Shown: one piece after another, positions 53,409-62,203 of the stretch
Numbering within the stretch: the stretch's first letter is position 1
Layout: each line of letters starts with the position of its first letter
Assembly: GCF_037991315.1 (NCBI RefSeq)
Contig: NZ_CP150300.1
Location: forward strand, 3,038,001-3,102,000
DNA: 64,000 bases
DNA from: Paenibacillus sp. FSL H8-0079
Lineage (GTDB): Bacteria > Bacillota > Bacilli > Paenibacillales > Paenibacillaceae
Reading direction: 5' to 3'
The notes under the pieces: generated by a model
The model's input: only the letters and a program-made list of their open reading frames with translations
What the model was told of the DNA's origin: nothing
Database searches by the model: none
Translations under genes and position numbers: made by a program

Positions 53409-54248
53409 ATGGCTGGACATCATGCACAACACTTTACCACCAGTGAATTTGCCAAGGTCTGCGGAGTGACCAAACATACCCTGTTTCATTATGACGAGAT
53501 TGGGCTGTTAAAGCCTGAATATACCAATGCCAAGGGCTACCGCTATTATGGTGTGCAACAAACATATGTGCTCGATGTCATACATGTGCTGAAGAAGGCC
53601 GGAAGCTCACTTCAAGAGATTAAGTCGTTTATTCAAAATCAGAATACACCATTGTTAATTGAGCTGTTTGAACAGAAATTAAAGGCCCTTGAGCTGGAGC
53701 AACAACGAATCAAACGCATGCAAAAGCTGCTAAGTGGTGCCATTGAAATGACGAAACAAGCCACAGATGCTTCGCATGAAGGACTGCATATCGAACAATG
53801 TGAGCTGGAGTATTTTATTACTGTTCAACTGGAGCAAGGGGATGGGGATAAGGAATTCTTCCGTAAGTTCATTGGATACAGGACCCATTGTGATGAACAG
53901 ATGATCGACTATGAGTTTCCGGTATGGACGATCCTACGTCAGGAGCACTATGAGGCAGGAGAATACTATCCGGATTACTTTGGCAACAAAATAAAAGCTC
54001 CCATTTCAGGGGAAACGATATGGATTAAGCCTAAAGGGATGTATGCCGTCATGAATCATCGAGGTTCATACGAAAGCATGTCGAAGACGTATACCCTCAT
54101 GAAAGAGGAGATAGAAAAAGAGGGGCTGCAAGTCTGTGGACATGTGTATGCACTGGACCTGCTCAGTTATTTCGCAGAAAGTAACCCCGATGAGTACATC
54201 ATCAAGATATATGTAGAGGTGTGTAAGGCTGATAATACAGTGGATTGA
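53409..54248 (+). CDS. MerR-family regulator with GyrI-like sensor domain
   Basis: A 279-residue regulator started at 53409 (GGAGG upstream). The N-terminal winged helix FAKVCGVTKHTLFHYDEIGLLKPEYTNAKGYRYYG is typical of MerR/BmrR. A dimerisation coiled coil (residues about 85-120) follows, then a C-terminal effector domain of the GyrI/BmrR type (YAVMNHRGSYESMSKTYTLMKEE). BmrR-like proteins bind cationic drugs and activate an efflux pump. It is divergent from a DHA2 pump whose promoter has the 19-bp spacer such regulators need. Confidence 0.92.
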   Translation: MAGHHAQHFTTSEFAKVCGVTKHTLFHYDEIGLLKPEYTNAKGYRYYGVQQTYVLDVIHVLKKAGSSLQEIKSFIQNQNTPLLIELFEQKLKALELEQQRIKRMQKLLSGAIEMTKQATDASHEGLHIEQCELEYFITVQLEQGDGDKEFFRKFIGYRTHCDEQMIDYEFPVWTILRQEHYEAGEYYPDYFGNKIKAPISGETIWIKPKGMYAVMNHRGSYESMSKTYTLMKEEIEKEGLQVCGHVYALDLLSYFAESNPDEYIIKIYVEVCKADNTVD

Positions 54249-54366
54249 AGGGGGAAGCGGAAAGACGTGGATGAAGTGATTGAGGTTGCCGTGTCTTGAC
54301 CAGTGAATATATTCCATGTTAAGTTTTCTGTATTAAATTTTGAGCTTTCTAAGGGGGGATAGAGTC

Positions 54367-54495
54367 ATGACAGAATTAGAGGTTGTGGATGTTTATGTGG
54401 ACCTGTCAACGAACATGAACAGTGGCATGGTTCACAATATTACTAATCAGAATCCGACACTTTATCCTCCTATGCATAGATCTACTTGGCGCTGA
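54367..54495 (+). CDS. Candidate 42-residue leader peptide upstream of the ABC-F gene
   Basis: An ATG at 54367 with the strong site AAGGGGGG (seven bases away) opens a 42-codon frame: MTELEVVDVYVDLSTNM and so on, ending PMHRSTWR. It has no signal peptide and no recognisable domain. TGGCG (54487-54491) at its end can pair with CGCCA (54505-54509). Genes for antibiotic-protecting ABC-F proteins are often controlled by ribosome stalling on such a leader. That role here is inference; the peptide could also be an independent small protein. Confidence 0.45.
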   Translation: MTELEVVDVYVDLSTNMNSGMVHNITNQNPTLYPPMHRSTWR

Positions 54496-54639
54496 ATGGT
54501 ATATCGCCAGGGTTCTTATTGTATAAGCGAATCTAAATTCTGATTATGTTCAAATATTAAAGTGAGGGAATCCATGCCATGTTCTATGGTGAAATCCCGT
54601 CAGTTTACTTTTATATTTCACATAAAAAGGATGATATGC

Positions 54640-56118
54640 ATGTCTTTAATCAACGTTACTAACCTGACCTTTGCCTATGAAGGCAGTTACGATAATATAT
54701 TTGAAAATGTTAGTTTTCAGTTGGACTCCGATTGGAAATTGGGTTTTACCGGAAGGAACGGCAGAGGCAAAACGACCTTTCTCAATCTGTTGCTTGGTAA
54801 ATATGAATACAGCGGACATATCTCTGCGAATGTTAGCTTTGAATATTTTCCTTTCCATGTAGGGAATAAGGGAGCTATGACCCTCGATGTCATCGGCGAG
54901 ATTCATCCTGAATATCTGCACTGGCAAGTTGTGCGCGAACTTAACCTGTTGAAGGTGTCGGAAGATGTGCTATATCGGCCTTTCGATACCTTATCCAATG
55001 GAGAACAGACGAAGATCATGCTGGCCGCCTTGTTCCTGAAGGATAATCGGTTTCTGCTCATTGATGAACCGACCAATCACCTAGATCTTCATGCGAGGCA
55101 AATCGTTAGTAATTATCTTCGCAGCAAGCGTGGATTTATTTTGGTATCGCACGATCGCTCCTTTCTGGACCACAGCGTGGACCATATCCTTTCCATCAAT
55201 AAGAGTAACATCGAGATTCAGAAAGGGAATTTTTCCGCTTGGTGGGAAAACAAAAGAAGGCAAGATCAGTTTGAACTTGCGAGTAATGAGAAATTAATAA
55301 AGGATATCAAGCGTTTATCCGATTCAGCCAAACGGACCGGTGGATGGTCGCATGAAGTTGAAAAAACCAAAAACGGTACGAGGAATTCCGGTTCCAAGGT
55401 GGATAAAGGATATATTGGACACAAGGCTGCCAAAATGATGAAACGTTCCAAAAATATTGAACAAAGGCAGCAATCTGCGATTCAAGAAAAGTCCAAACTT
55501 CTCAAAAATATAGAGAGTGCAGAAGCTCTACAGATTCATCAGCTGGATTTTCACAAGCATGAACTTGTCGAATTGGAACATGTGTCTATAGCATACGGGT
55601 CTAATACTGTGTGTAAGGATATCAGTTTCACGGTTGAAAAAGGGGATCGAGTTGCCCTGTACGGAAAAAATGGATCTGGCAAATCAAGCATCCTTAAACT
55701 GATCTGTGGTGAAGATATTGCTTATACAGGTCTTTTCCGAAAGGATCATCAGCTCAAAATCTCGTATGTTTCGCAGGACACGTCCGATCTCGAAGGCTAT
55801 TTATCTGAGTATGCGGTCACGCAGGGGATTGATGAGAGCTTGTTTAAATCGATACTTCGAAAATTGGATTTTTCCAGACTACAATTGGAGAAAGATATTT
55901 CAACATTTAGCGCAGGCCAAAAAAAGAAAGTGCTCATTGCTAAAAGTCTTAGTGAGAGAGCTCATTTGCACATTTGGGATGAACCACTCAATTTTGTGGA
56001 TGTCATTTCACGTATGCAGATCGAAGACTTGCTGCTGGAATACTCTCCAACCCTGCTTTTTGTAGAGCATGACAGTGAATTTTGTGCAAATATTGCGACA
56101 AGAATCATTGAACTGTAA
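54640..56118 (+). CDS. ABC-F ribosomal protection protein, Lsa type
   Basis: A 492-residue protein with two ABC domains and no membrane segment. Start ATG 54640 (AAGGAT upstream). Domain 1: Walker A GRNGRGKTTFLN, signature LSNGEQTKIMLA, Walker B FLLIDEPTNHLD, then VSHDRSFLDHSVD. The linker, rich in lysine (HKAAKMMKRSKNIEQRQQ), reaches the ribosome's drug site in this family. Domain 2: Walker A GKNGSGKSSILK, signature FSAGQKKKVLIAK, Walker B LHIWDEPLNFVD. The truncated WDEPLN and FVEHD in domain 2 and the linker match Lsa-type proteins, which can displace lincosamides, pleuromutilins and streptogramin A. Whether it confers resistance here is not known. Confidence 0.9.
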   Translation: MSLINVTNLTFAYEGSYDNIFENVSFQLDSDWKLGFTGRNGRGKTTFLNLLLGKYEYSGHISANVSFEYFPFHVGNKGAMTLDVIGEIHPEYLHWQVVRELNLLKVSEDVLYRPFDTLSNGEQTKIMLAALFLKDNRFLLIDEPTNHLDLHARQIVSNYLRSKRGFILVSHDRSFLDHSVDHILSINKSNIEIQKGNFSAWWENKRRQDQFELASNEKLIKDIKRLSDSAKRTGGWSHEVEKTKNGTRNSGSKVDKGYIGHKAAKMMKRSKNIEQRQQSAIQEKSKLLKNIESAEALQIHQLDFHKHELVELEHVSIAYGSNTVCKDISFTVEKGDRVALYGKNGSGKSSILKLICGEDIAYTGLFRKDHQLKISYVSQDTSDLEGYLSEYAVTQGIDESLFKSILRKLDFSRLQLEKDISTFSAGQKKKVLIAKSLSERAHLHIWDEPLNFVDVISRMQIEDLLLEYSPTLLFVEHDSEFCANIATRIIEL

Positions 56119-56150
56119 GCAACGGACAAGATAAAAGCTGACCATGCTAA

Positions 56151-56181
56151 GAGCCGCCGAATGGCGGCTTTTAAGCTTTAT
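56151..56181 (+). terminator. Intrinsic terminator after the ABC-F gene
   Basis: AGCCGCC and GGCGGCT around GAAT, followed by TTTT. Confidence 0.8.
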
Positions 56182-56261
56182 ATTTACAGTACATATATAA
56201 GAGGTGACTTGTTACGTTCAAAATGCGATATCGTGAGAATATATGCTATAATTTTATAATC

Positions 56262-56284
56262 TCATCCAATCATTTGATGGATGA
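56262..56284. promoter_or_regulatory. Possible TetR-type operator
   Basis: TCATCCA (56262-56268) and TGGATGA (56278-56284) form a seven-base dyad with a nine-base centre, about 43 bases before the TetR gene. Plausible autoregulatory site. Confidence 0.45.
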
Positions 56285-56326
56285 CTAGATCAATTGTAGA
56301 CTAATTCGCCAAGAGGTGTAATACCA

Positions 56327-56893
56327 ATGAAAAAGGAAATGACAACAATCAAACAAACCAGACTACATTCCATTCTGGACGAGGCCACGAAATTGCTGAT
56401 TGAAAAGCCAAATGCATCCATGAATGAGATTGCAGAATCTGCAAAAATCGGGATCGCTACGTTACATCGATATGTGGAAAGCCGTGAACAGCTCATGGTT
56501 TATCTAGGATTACGCGCAATTGAGGTGGTCAGTGAGACCATGAAAGAAATCCAACTGGATGAGGAGCACTGTGAAAAGTACATACCCGAGCTGATTGAAG
56601 CGCTAATTCCGTTAGGCGACAAAATTTATTTTCTGGCTCATGACACCACCATCAACTATAATCCTGAGATTGAGGGAGCCGATCTGAAACTGAGAGAACC
56701 TGTATTGCATGCGGTAGGTCTGTTACAACAGAAAGGTTATTTCCGCTCCGATCTCGATAAAACCTGGATTGTTGATGTGCTGTATTCCATCATGTTCCTG
56801 ACGTGGCAGCAGGTTGTAAGTGGTCATATCGCGAGAAAAGCAGCCCCTGCGCTTGTGGTAGATACGTTTTATCATGGATTTAAGCAGCGTTAG
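56327..56893 (+). CDS. TetR/AcrR-family regulator
   Basis: A 188-residue regulator. The N-terminal helix-turn-helix is ILDEATKLLIEKPNASMNEIAESAKIGIATLHRYVESREQLM. The all-helical ligand domain follows, with IYFLAHDTTINYNPEIEGADLKL and a closing QQVVSGHIARKAAPALVVDTFYHGF. GAGGTG lies before the ATG. It has no adjacent target apart from itself. Ligand unknown. Confidence 0.9.
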   Translation: MKKEMTTIKQTRLHSILDEATKLLIEKPNASMNEIAESAKIGIATLHRYVESREQLMVYLGLRAIEVVSETMKEIQLDEEHCEKYIPELIEALIPLGDKIYFLAHDTTINYNPEIEGADLKLREPVLHAVGLLQQKGYFRSDLDKTWIVDVLYSIMFLTWQQVVSGHIARKAAPALVVDTFYHGFKQR

Positions 56894-56936
56894 GTCAGGG
56901 CCAATTTAACGAAAAGCAATAGATTTCCATCAAGCG

Positions 56937-56998
56937 AACACCCGCAAACCGTCAACCGTATCGTGTGATACGCAGACTCTTTGGGGGTGTTTTTTGCG
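56937..56998 (+). terminator. Terminator after the TetR gene
   Basis: AACACCC pairs with GGGTGTT across a loop that itself contains CGTATC-GTGT-GATACG, followed by TTTTT. Confidence 0.7.
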
Positions 56999-57244
56999 TT
57001 CAAAGTAGCGCGGTGCATGGCGAAACGATAAAACATTTGCTTTTCTTACATATTCAAATATTAACAGAGTTCAGAATTTAAGATTTCAAGTTTACAAAAA
57101 ATGATATAAATTTCTAGTAGATTCAAATCATTACCAAATAAAGACAAAATTTTCAAACGAGGGGGCCGGACAGAAACACCTGCAATTATGTACTTCGAAT
57201 CAGCTTATGTACTCATTCCATCAACTCAAATCAGGAGGGATTCC
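56999..57244. other. AT-rich leader region of the glycosyltransferase/aminotransferase cluster
   Basis: This 246-base stretch should hold the promoter of the cluster, but I find no clear -35/-10 pair. Its sequence is strongly AT-rich until 57155. An AGGAGGG ribosome site precedes the gene start. No small gene seen. Confidence 0.45.
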
Positions 57245-58399
57245 ATGCTTTACACCATTATTGTGCCAGTCAACCAGGACTATAACATTTTGAACCTGTT
57301 CACAGATTCGTTGCTCCGGACGGTAAGTCCATCCACTCAGATTATTTTCATCAACGATGGTTCCGGCTCAGCAGTCTTTCAACATCTGGATAAACTGAAG
57401 CAAGAAGTAAGAGAAGGTGTGACCATCGAGATTCTTCAGCATGATTTTCCACTCGGTTGCGCCGTGTCGATTAATAGCGCACTCAGTCTTGCCAAGGGAG
57501 AGTACATTTTCTTCCTAGATTCCGACACCATTCTTCAACCGAACTGGCAACCAATGATGAAAGAGACACTGGATAGCGATATTACGATCGGCATGATTGG
57601 AGGCGTTCTGTTGTATCCGCAAACCGGAGGCGTGCAGCATTGTGGCATTGCTTTTGCGGACACCATCGGCCGACACCTGTTCCTGAACGCATCTCCTGAT
57701 GATATCCCGAAAGAAACCTTCTCCGTTCAACTAGTGGTGTTCGCCATGTTCGGCATGAAGCGGGAGGTTTACGAGACGATCGGCAACCTTGATGAGAAGT
57801 TCTTTAACGGATACGAGGATTTCGATTATCAGATGCGGGCACGAGCTGCCGGATACGATACGGTCATCAACCCAAATATTCAAGCCTATCACTGGGAACG
57901 CAGCAGCGGCATTCACCGCAACTTCAACCGTAAGAACAATCTGGCACGCTTCTGGAAAAAGTGGGGCGGTCAAATCGAAGCTGATGTGTGGCCCTTCGTT
58001 TTCAGTCATCTGAAAGCACAGCTGGAAAGCCAAGAGGAATACCAGCATCTGCCGATTGTCGGGATTGACCTTGCCGAGGTTCGAAGTGATGCCGAGACAT
58101 TCTGGACCAAGCTGGAGGAAGCCGAATTTGCAAATGTAGCCGAAGTACGGGACTATTCAAACCGCTTTAATTCCAACGGAGCCATCTGGCTGCCGCAGGT
58201 ACTGGGCAAGGAACTGATTCATAGTGAGAACCGGTTATTGTTCTTGGTGGACAATTTCGCCCGTTTGCTGGAGAACCGTTACTGGATTGAGATGAGACAT
58301 GCTCATCGAGCCAAGGATCTGATCATCGATTTGTATGGCAATGTGATTACGATGGATCGCATATACGATGGATGCTGGCCTGGAACCAAAGTTCGGTAA
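57245..58399 (+). CDS. Glycosyltransferase family 2 with unusual C-terminal domain
   Basis: A 384-residue protein, start ATG 57245 (AGGAGGG upstream). Residues 1-260 are a GT2 domain: YTIIVPVNQDYNILNLFTDS, VSINSALSLAKGEYIFFLDSDTI (with the DSD metal-binding motif), VVFAMFGMKREVYETIGNLDEKFFNGYEDFDYQMRARAAGY (the ED acceptor motif) and AYHWERSSG. About 120 more residues follow (from VGIDLAEVRSDAETFWTKL to the closing YDGCWPGTKVR) that I cannot match to a known domain. It is first in a set with an aminotransferase, a dehydrogenase and an MFS exporter, and likely glycosylates a small molecule. Confidence 0.85.
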   Translation: MLYTIIVPVNQDYNILNLFTDSLLRTVSPSTQIIFINDGSGSAVFQHLDKLKQEVREGVTIEILQHDFPLGCAVSINSALSLAKGEYIFFLDSDTILQPNWQPMMKETLDSDITIGMIGGVLLYPQTGGVQHCGIAFADTIGRHLFLNASPDDIPKETFSVQLVVFAMFGMKREVYETIGNLDEKFFNGYEDFDYQMRARAAGYDTVINPNIQAYHWERSSGIHRNFNRKNNLARFWKKWGGQIEADVWPFVFSHLKAQLESQEEYQHLPIVGIDLAEVRSDAETFWTKLEEAEFANVAEVRDYSNRFNSNGAIWLPQVLGKELIHSENRLLFLVDNFARLLENRYWIEMRHAHRAKDLIIDLYGNVITMDRIYDGCWPGTKVR

Positions 58400-58436
58400 C
58401 TCACTCACAACGAAAATAAACAGGGAGGTACTTAAG

Positions 58437-59744
58437 GTGAAAGAAAAAGAGAGCACGCTGGATCGTGCCGTACGATTTACCCGTAATCTGGAGTGGTTGG
58501 AACAAGTCGAAAAGGTGATTCCGAGCGGATGCAGCACTTTAGCCAAAGCACCTGAACGTTTATTTCCGGGGCATACACCCGTGTGTTGTGCAGAGGCTTA
58601 CAATTCCCGATTCACAGATATCGACGGTAATGAATGGCTGGATTGTGAGATGGCCATGGGTACGGCATCATGGGGTCATGCCAGACATGAAGTCCAACTC
58701 ACCGTCATTCACCAGCTGAAAAAAGGGACAAGCTTTTCGGTTCCGGCCGACATCGAACTGGAATGTGCCGAGTTGATTCTGGAGCGGTTCGAGGGTCGCT
58801 TTCCGTCACTGCGTTTCACGAAAAGTGGTGCTGATGCAGTGAGTGGGGCAGTACGTCTTGCCCGCGCTGCAAGTGGCAAAAGCAAGGTTATTGCGACAGC
58901 TTATCACGGGTGGCACGATTGGTCCGCCTATGGTTATTATGGCGGCCAGACGAAAGAACGTGGCATCCCGGTAGATATTGAGCGTTCAACGATCTGGGTG
59001 AACAAGCCGACAGCAGAGCGAATTGAATCCCAGATTACCTCATCTCCCGAGGATATCGCATGTATAGTTCTATGTCCTAATGAGTGGAAAAAGGAAGCGC
59101 TGGGGGAAGTGGTAACTCTGTGCCGGTCCCTTGACATCATTATCATATTCGATGAGGTAACTTCAGGCATACGGATGGGCAAGCAGGCTACAGCAGGAGA
59201 ATATGACATCTGGCCTGATCTGCTCTGTATCTCCAAAGGTATGGCAAACGGTTTACCGCTCGCAGCTGTGATGGGGCCCCAGCATCTGATGTCCTTGTCA
59301 GGACAGGTCAGATTCAGCAATGCCCATTCCAGCGAAACGACAGCGCTCGCGGCAGCGATTGCCTGTGAACGCTTAATGAAGAATGCGAAAGTATGGCCGA
59401 CCTGGCGTGATCCGGCAACACGGATCATGGATCGTCTGGAATCTGAACTTGTGTTACTCGGATTGACGGATCAATTGGAAGTAAAGGGGACCTATGCAAG
59501 CTTCTGCATTCAATCCCTGGCCGAGGATAACTTCCAAACCGACCCTTTCCGTGAGTTCATGGTGAAAAAAATGGCTCACTTCGGCATTTTCACCAAAGGC
59601 TACTTTATTTTCTCCGATGCTCATACACGGGAAGAATTGGTGTGGGTCGAGGAAGCGCTGTTGCAGATCCTGTCAGACTGGAAAGAGATTCAGAAGCAGG
59701 AACATCTGCATTCCATGCAACTTTCGAAAACGTATGAAGCTTAA
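58437..59744 (+). CDS. Class III PLP aminotransferase (glutamate-1-semialdehyde-aminotransferase-like)
   Basis: A 435-residue PLP enzyme, GTG start at 58437 behind GGGAGGT, 38 bases after the glycosyltransferase stop. Motifs: RFTKSGADAVSGAVRLARAASGKSKVIA, YHGWHDW, IIIFDEVTSGIRMG (PLP-binding aspartate) and CISKGMANGLPLAAVMG (Schiff-base lysine). Although closest in form to HemL, it lies in a non-haem context and is more likely a sugar or small-molecule aminotransferase, as with class III aminotransferases in aminoglycoside pathways. It would put an amino group on the keto product of the dehydrogenase encoded next. Confidence 0.85.
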   Translation: MKEKESTLDRAVRFTRNLEWLEQVEKVIPSGCSTLAKAPERLFPGHTPVCCAEAYNSRFTDIDGNEWLDCEMAMGTASWGHARHEVQLTVIHQLKKGTSFSVPADIELECAELILERFEGRFPSLRFTKSGADAVSGAVRLARAASGKSKVIATAYHGWHDWSAYGYYGGQTKERGIPVDIERSTIWVNKPTAERIESQITSSPEDIACIVLCPNEWKKEALGEVVTLCRSLDIIIIFDEVTSGIRMGKQATAGEYDIWPDLLCISKGMANGLPLAAVMGPQHLMSLSGQVRFSNAHSSETTALAAAIACERLMKNAKVWPTWRDPATRIMDRLESELVLLGLTDQLEVKGTYASFCIQSLAEDNFQTDPFREFMVKKMAHFGIFTKGYFIFSDAHTREELVWVEEALLQILSDWKEIQKQEHLHSMQLSKTYEA

Positions 59745-59785
59745 TCCATAGATCATAATCGACAATCGACTAGGAGGAATATTCA

Positions 59786-60817
59786 ATGAAAGCACTCGTA
59801 TATCAGGATCTCAAACAGGTAACTTACCAGGAGATTGAGGAGCCAACCATTCAAAAGCCAAACCAGGTGAAAATTAAAATCTATGGTTCAGGCATCTGCG
59901 GGACAGATCTGAATATTGTCAAAGGCAAAGTGCCGGCGAATAAAGGAACAATTATCGGTCATGAAGGCGTGGGCACAGTCGTTGAGGTGGGCGACGAAGT
60001 TCGTGGATTCAAGATCGGTGATCGGGTATTGGTTGATCCCACTCAATCTTGCGGTACCTGCTCCTATTGCCGCGAAGGACTGTTCATCTACTGTGAGAAT
60101 TTTGATGACTATCAAGTAGGGATGACGACACACGGAACCTTTGCTGAATATTTTGTTGGAGACGAAAAGTATATCTATGCCATCCCGGATTCCATGAGTT
60201 GGGAAACGGCCATGATGATCGAACCACTGGGATGTGTACTTCAGACGTTCATGAAAGCAGGGACTAAGCCAAGTGACTCCGTACTGGTCCTCGGTTCTGG
60301 TGCAATCGGTTCCCTGTGTCAGCTAGTTAGCAAACGATTGGCAAGGCTTACCGTAGGCACGGAAGTTGATCCATACCGCAAAGAGTTCGCTTCGGGGATC
60401 GCGGATCATGTGTTCTATCCTCAGGATCTGACACTGGATAAAGTATACGAGATCAATAATAACAAAAAGTTTGATATTGTAGTGGACGCGGTTGGTAACC
60501 AGCTTCATGTCGGGTTTGAGCTGATTGCCAAAGGCGGAAAAATTATTCCTATGGGATATGACGACAGCTATGAGGTAACGTTCAAATCAACAGCCGTGAT
60601 TAATGATGGCATTAGTATCATTGGCGCGGTGGCTAATCACTCGATGATCAGTACGGCACTGAAATTTGCCCAAAGTATCCCGGAACTGGAACAGATGGTG
60701 ACAGCCAAGGAACTGCTGAGTGATTATGAACAGGCCTTTAATGGAACGATTGGTTATGACATGCATACTGGAGAGAAATTGCCCATGAATTCGGTCAAAA
60801 CAGCTCTGATCCTATAA
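59786..60817 (+). CDS. Zinc-dependent alcohol dehydrogenase (MDR family)
   Basis: A 343-residue medium-chain dehydrogenase. The catalytic zinc ligands are in GSGICGTDLNIVKGKV and TIIGHEGVGTVVEVGDEV; the structural zinc has the four cysteines of CGTCSYCREGLFIYC. The NAD(P) fold is VLVLGSGAIGSLCQLV with VGTEVDPYRK beyond it. Relatives oxidise threonine, sorbitol and inositol-type or deoxyinosose-type alcohols. With the adjacent aminotransferase it makes an oxidation-transamination pair that could turn a sugar hydroxyl into an amine. AGGAGG precedes the ATG. Confidence 0.88.
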   Translation: MKALVYQDLKQVTYQEIEEPTIQKPNQVKIKIYGSGICGTDLNIVKGKVPANKGTIIGHEGVGTVVEVGDEVRGFKIGDRVLVDPTQSCGTCSYCREGLFIYCENFDDYQVGMTTHGTFAEYFVGDEKYIYAIPDSMSWETAMMIEPLGCVLQTFMKAGTKPSDSVLVLGSGAIGSLCQLVSKRLARLTVGTEVDPYRKEFASGIADHVFYPQDLTLDKVYEINNNKKFDIVVDAVGNQLHVGFELIAKGGKIIPMGYDDSYEVTFKSTAVINDGISIIGAVANHSMISTALKFAQSIPELEQMVTAKELLSDYEQAFNGTIGYDMHTGEKLPMNSVKTALIL

Positions 60818-60831
60818 GCATGTAGACATTA

Positions 60832-60879
60832 GCGGGTTTGCCGCTGCGAGAAGTTGGAATTCGCAGCGGTGAAAACCGC
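60832..60879 (+). promoter_or_regulatory. Long interrupted hairpin before the MFS gene
   Basis: CCGCTGCGA (60841-60849) and TCGCAGCGG (60861-60869) form a perfect nine-pair stem. GCGGGTTT before it and AAAACCGC after it extend the pairing with mismatches. There is no T run, so it is not a terminator; it may adjust mRNA stability or translation of the exporter. Confidence 0.6.
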
Positions 60880-60897
60880 AGAAGGAAGGGATATCGA

Positions 60898-62142
60898 TTG
60901 AAATTGCTTCAAGATTTGCCGAAGAATCCACGCTACTCCATTTTTCTCGAACCGGTATGGGCCATTCCGGGCACGATCGTTCTCTTCTATGCTCCTTTAT
61001 ATATGAAGGAAGCCGGACTTTCGGATATTGAAATCGGTTTAATCAATTCGGTGAATCTTTATTTTGCCTTTATCTTTCAACTATTCGCGGGTTCCATTAC
61101 GAATAAGCTGGGGCGCAAACGAACAACGCTGATCTTTGATCTGCTTGCCTGGAGTGTTCCCATGTTCATCTGGGCCTTCTCTCAGAACTTCTGGCTGTTC
61201 CTGATCGCCTACTTACTGAACGCAACATCCAAGTTTGTAACGGTCGCCTTTAACTGTCTGATCATAGAGGATGTGGAGGAACATAAACGATCGAAGGTAT
61301 TTGCCATTCTCAACATGATCATTACAGGAGCCGGGGTATTAACGCCTATTGCCGGGGTGGTCATTGCTAATTATGGTATTGTGCCAACACTCGCCAGCAT
61401 TTACTTTGTCGGGGGCATCCTCATGACTGCCATGTTCTTCATACGTAACCGATACACGGTTGAGACCGAGGTCGGCAAGGAACTTATGGGATTGCATAGT
61501 AAAACCCGCGTGCTTCAGAGCTTGGGTTCCAGTCTGCGTCTGTTCGGCAAATCGTTCTATAAACGGAGACTGTTCCCGATCATTTTGATCACCGTGTTGT
61601 CCAATCTGATCTTGCAGCTGAATTTCTTCCAGGTCATTTTCTTCAAGGAACAGTTGAAGTTTGATGACCGTGTCATTTCGTTTATTCCGGTCGTGACCGC
61701 AGTAACGGTCATGTTGCTCTATCTGGTCATCATTCCGCGATTGAAACGGCGTTCGGAAGAAAAGTATGTTGGTTTCTCCATCGTGCTTAGTACGGCCGGG
61801 GCCATCCTGTTTCTATTGATTCCTGTGGGGAATATAGGGATGTTGTTTCTAACGCTAATCGTGCTCGCTGCGGGTAATTTCATTTTGCAGACGTACCGGG
61901 ATTCCCTGCTGATGAACCGATTGGGTACGCATGAGAAAGCCGACATGTTCTCGGCCGTGCAGACGGTCATGACGCTTACAGCCATTCCATCCGGATATCT
62001 GACGGGTTTGCTTTACCATCACAATCCAACGCTGTTGTTCAGTGTCATTCTTGGTCTATACGTCGTACTTATGGTCATCATGTTCTTCCTGCCTGATCCG
62101 CAAAAGCACTCCCAAGTGCTAGAACCTTACAAAAATATGTAG
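60898..62142 (+). CDS. MFS transporter, exporter of the cluster
   Basis: A 414-residue MFS protein with about 12 membrane segments. Start TTG 60898 behind GGAAGGGA; a longer frame from 60838 runs through the hairpin. Motifs: PVWAIPGTIVLFYAPLYMKEAGLSDIEIGLI and GSITNKLGRKRTTLIFD (motif A). It is 80 bases downstream of the dehydrogenase gene in the same direction and probably exports the product of the cluster, or its precursor if it is an importer. Direction of transport cannot be read from sequence. Confidence 0.85.
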   Translation: MKLLQDLPKNPRYSIFLEPVWAIPGTIVLFYAPLYMKEAGLSDIEIGLINSVNLYFAFIFQLFAGSITNKLGRKRTTLIFDLLAWSVPMFIWAFSQNFWLFLIAYLLNATSKFVTVAFNCLIIEDVEEHKRSKVFAILNMIITGAGVLTPIAGVVIANYGIVPTLASIYFVGGILMTAMFFIRNRYTVETEVGKELMGLHSKTRVLQSLGSSLRLFGKSFYKRRLFPIILITVLSNLILQLNFFQVIFFKEQLKFDDRVISFIPVVTAVTVMLLYLVIIPRLKRRSEEKYVGFSIVLSTAGAILFLLIPVGNIGMLFLTLIVLAAGNFILQTYRDSLLMNRLGTHEKADMFSAVQTVMTLTAIPSGYLTGLLYHHNPTLLFSVILGLYVVLMVIMFFLPDPQKHSQVLEPYKNM

Positions 62143-62203
62143 AAGAAGGGGTTTTATGTATATGGAGCGAATATGTAGTACATAAAAAAATGAGTAAATG
62201 CAT

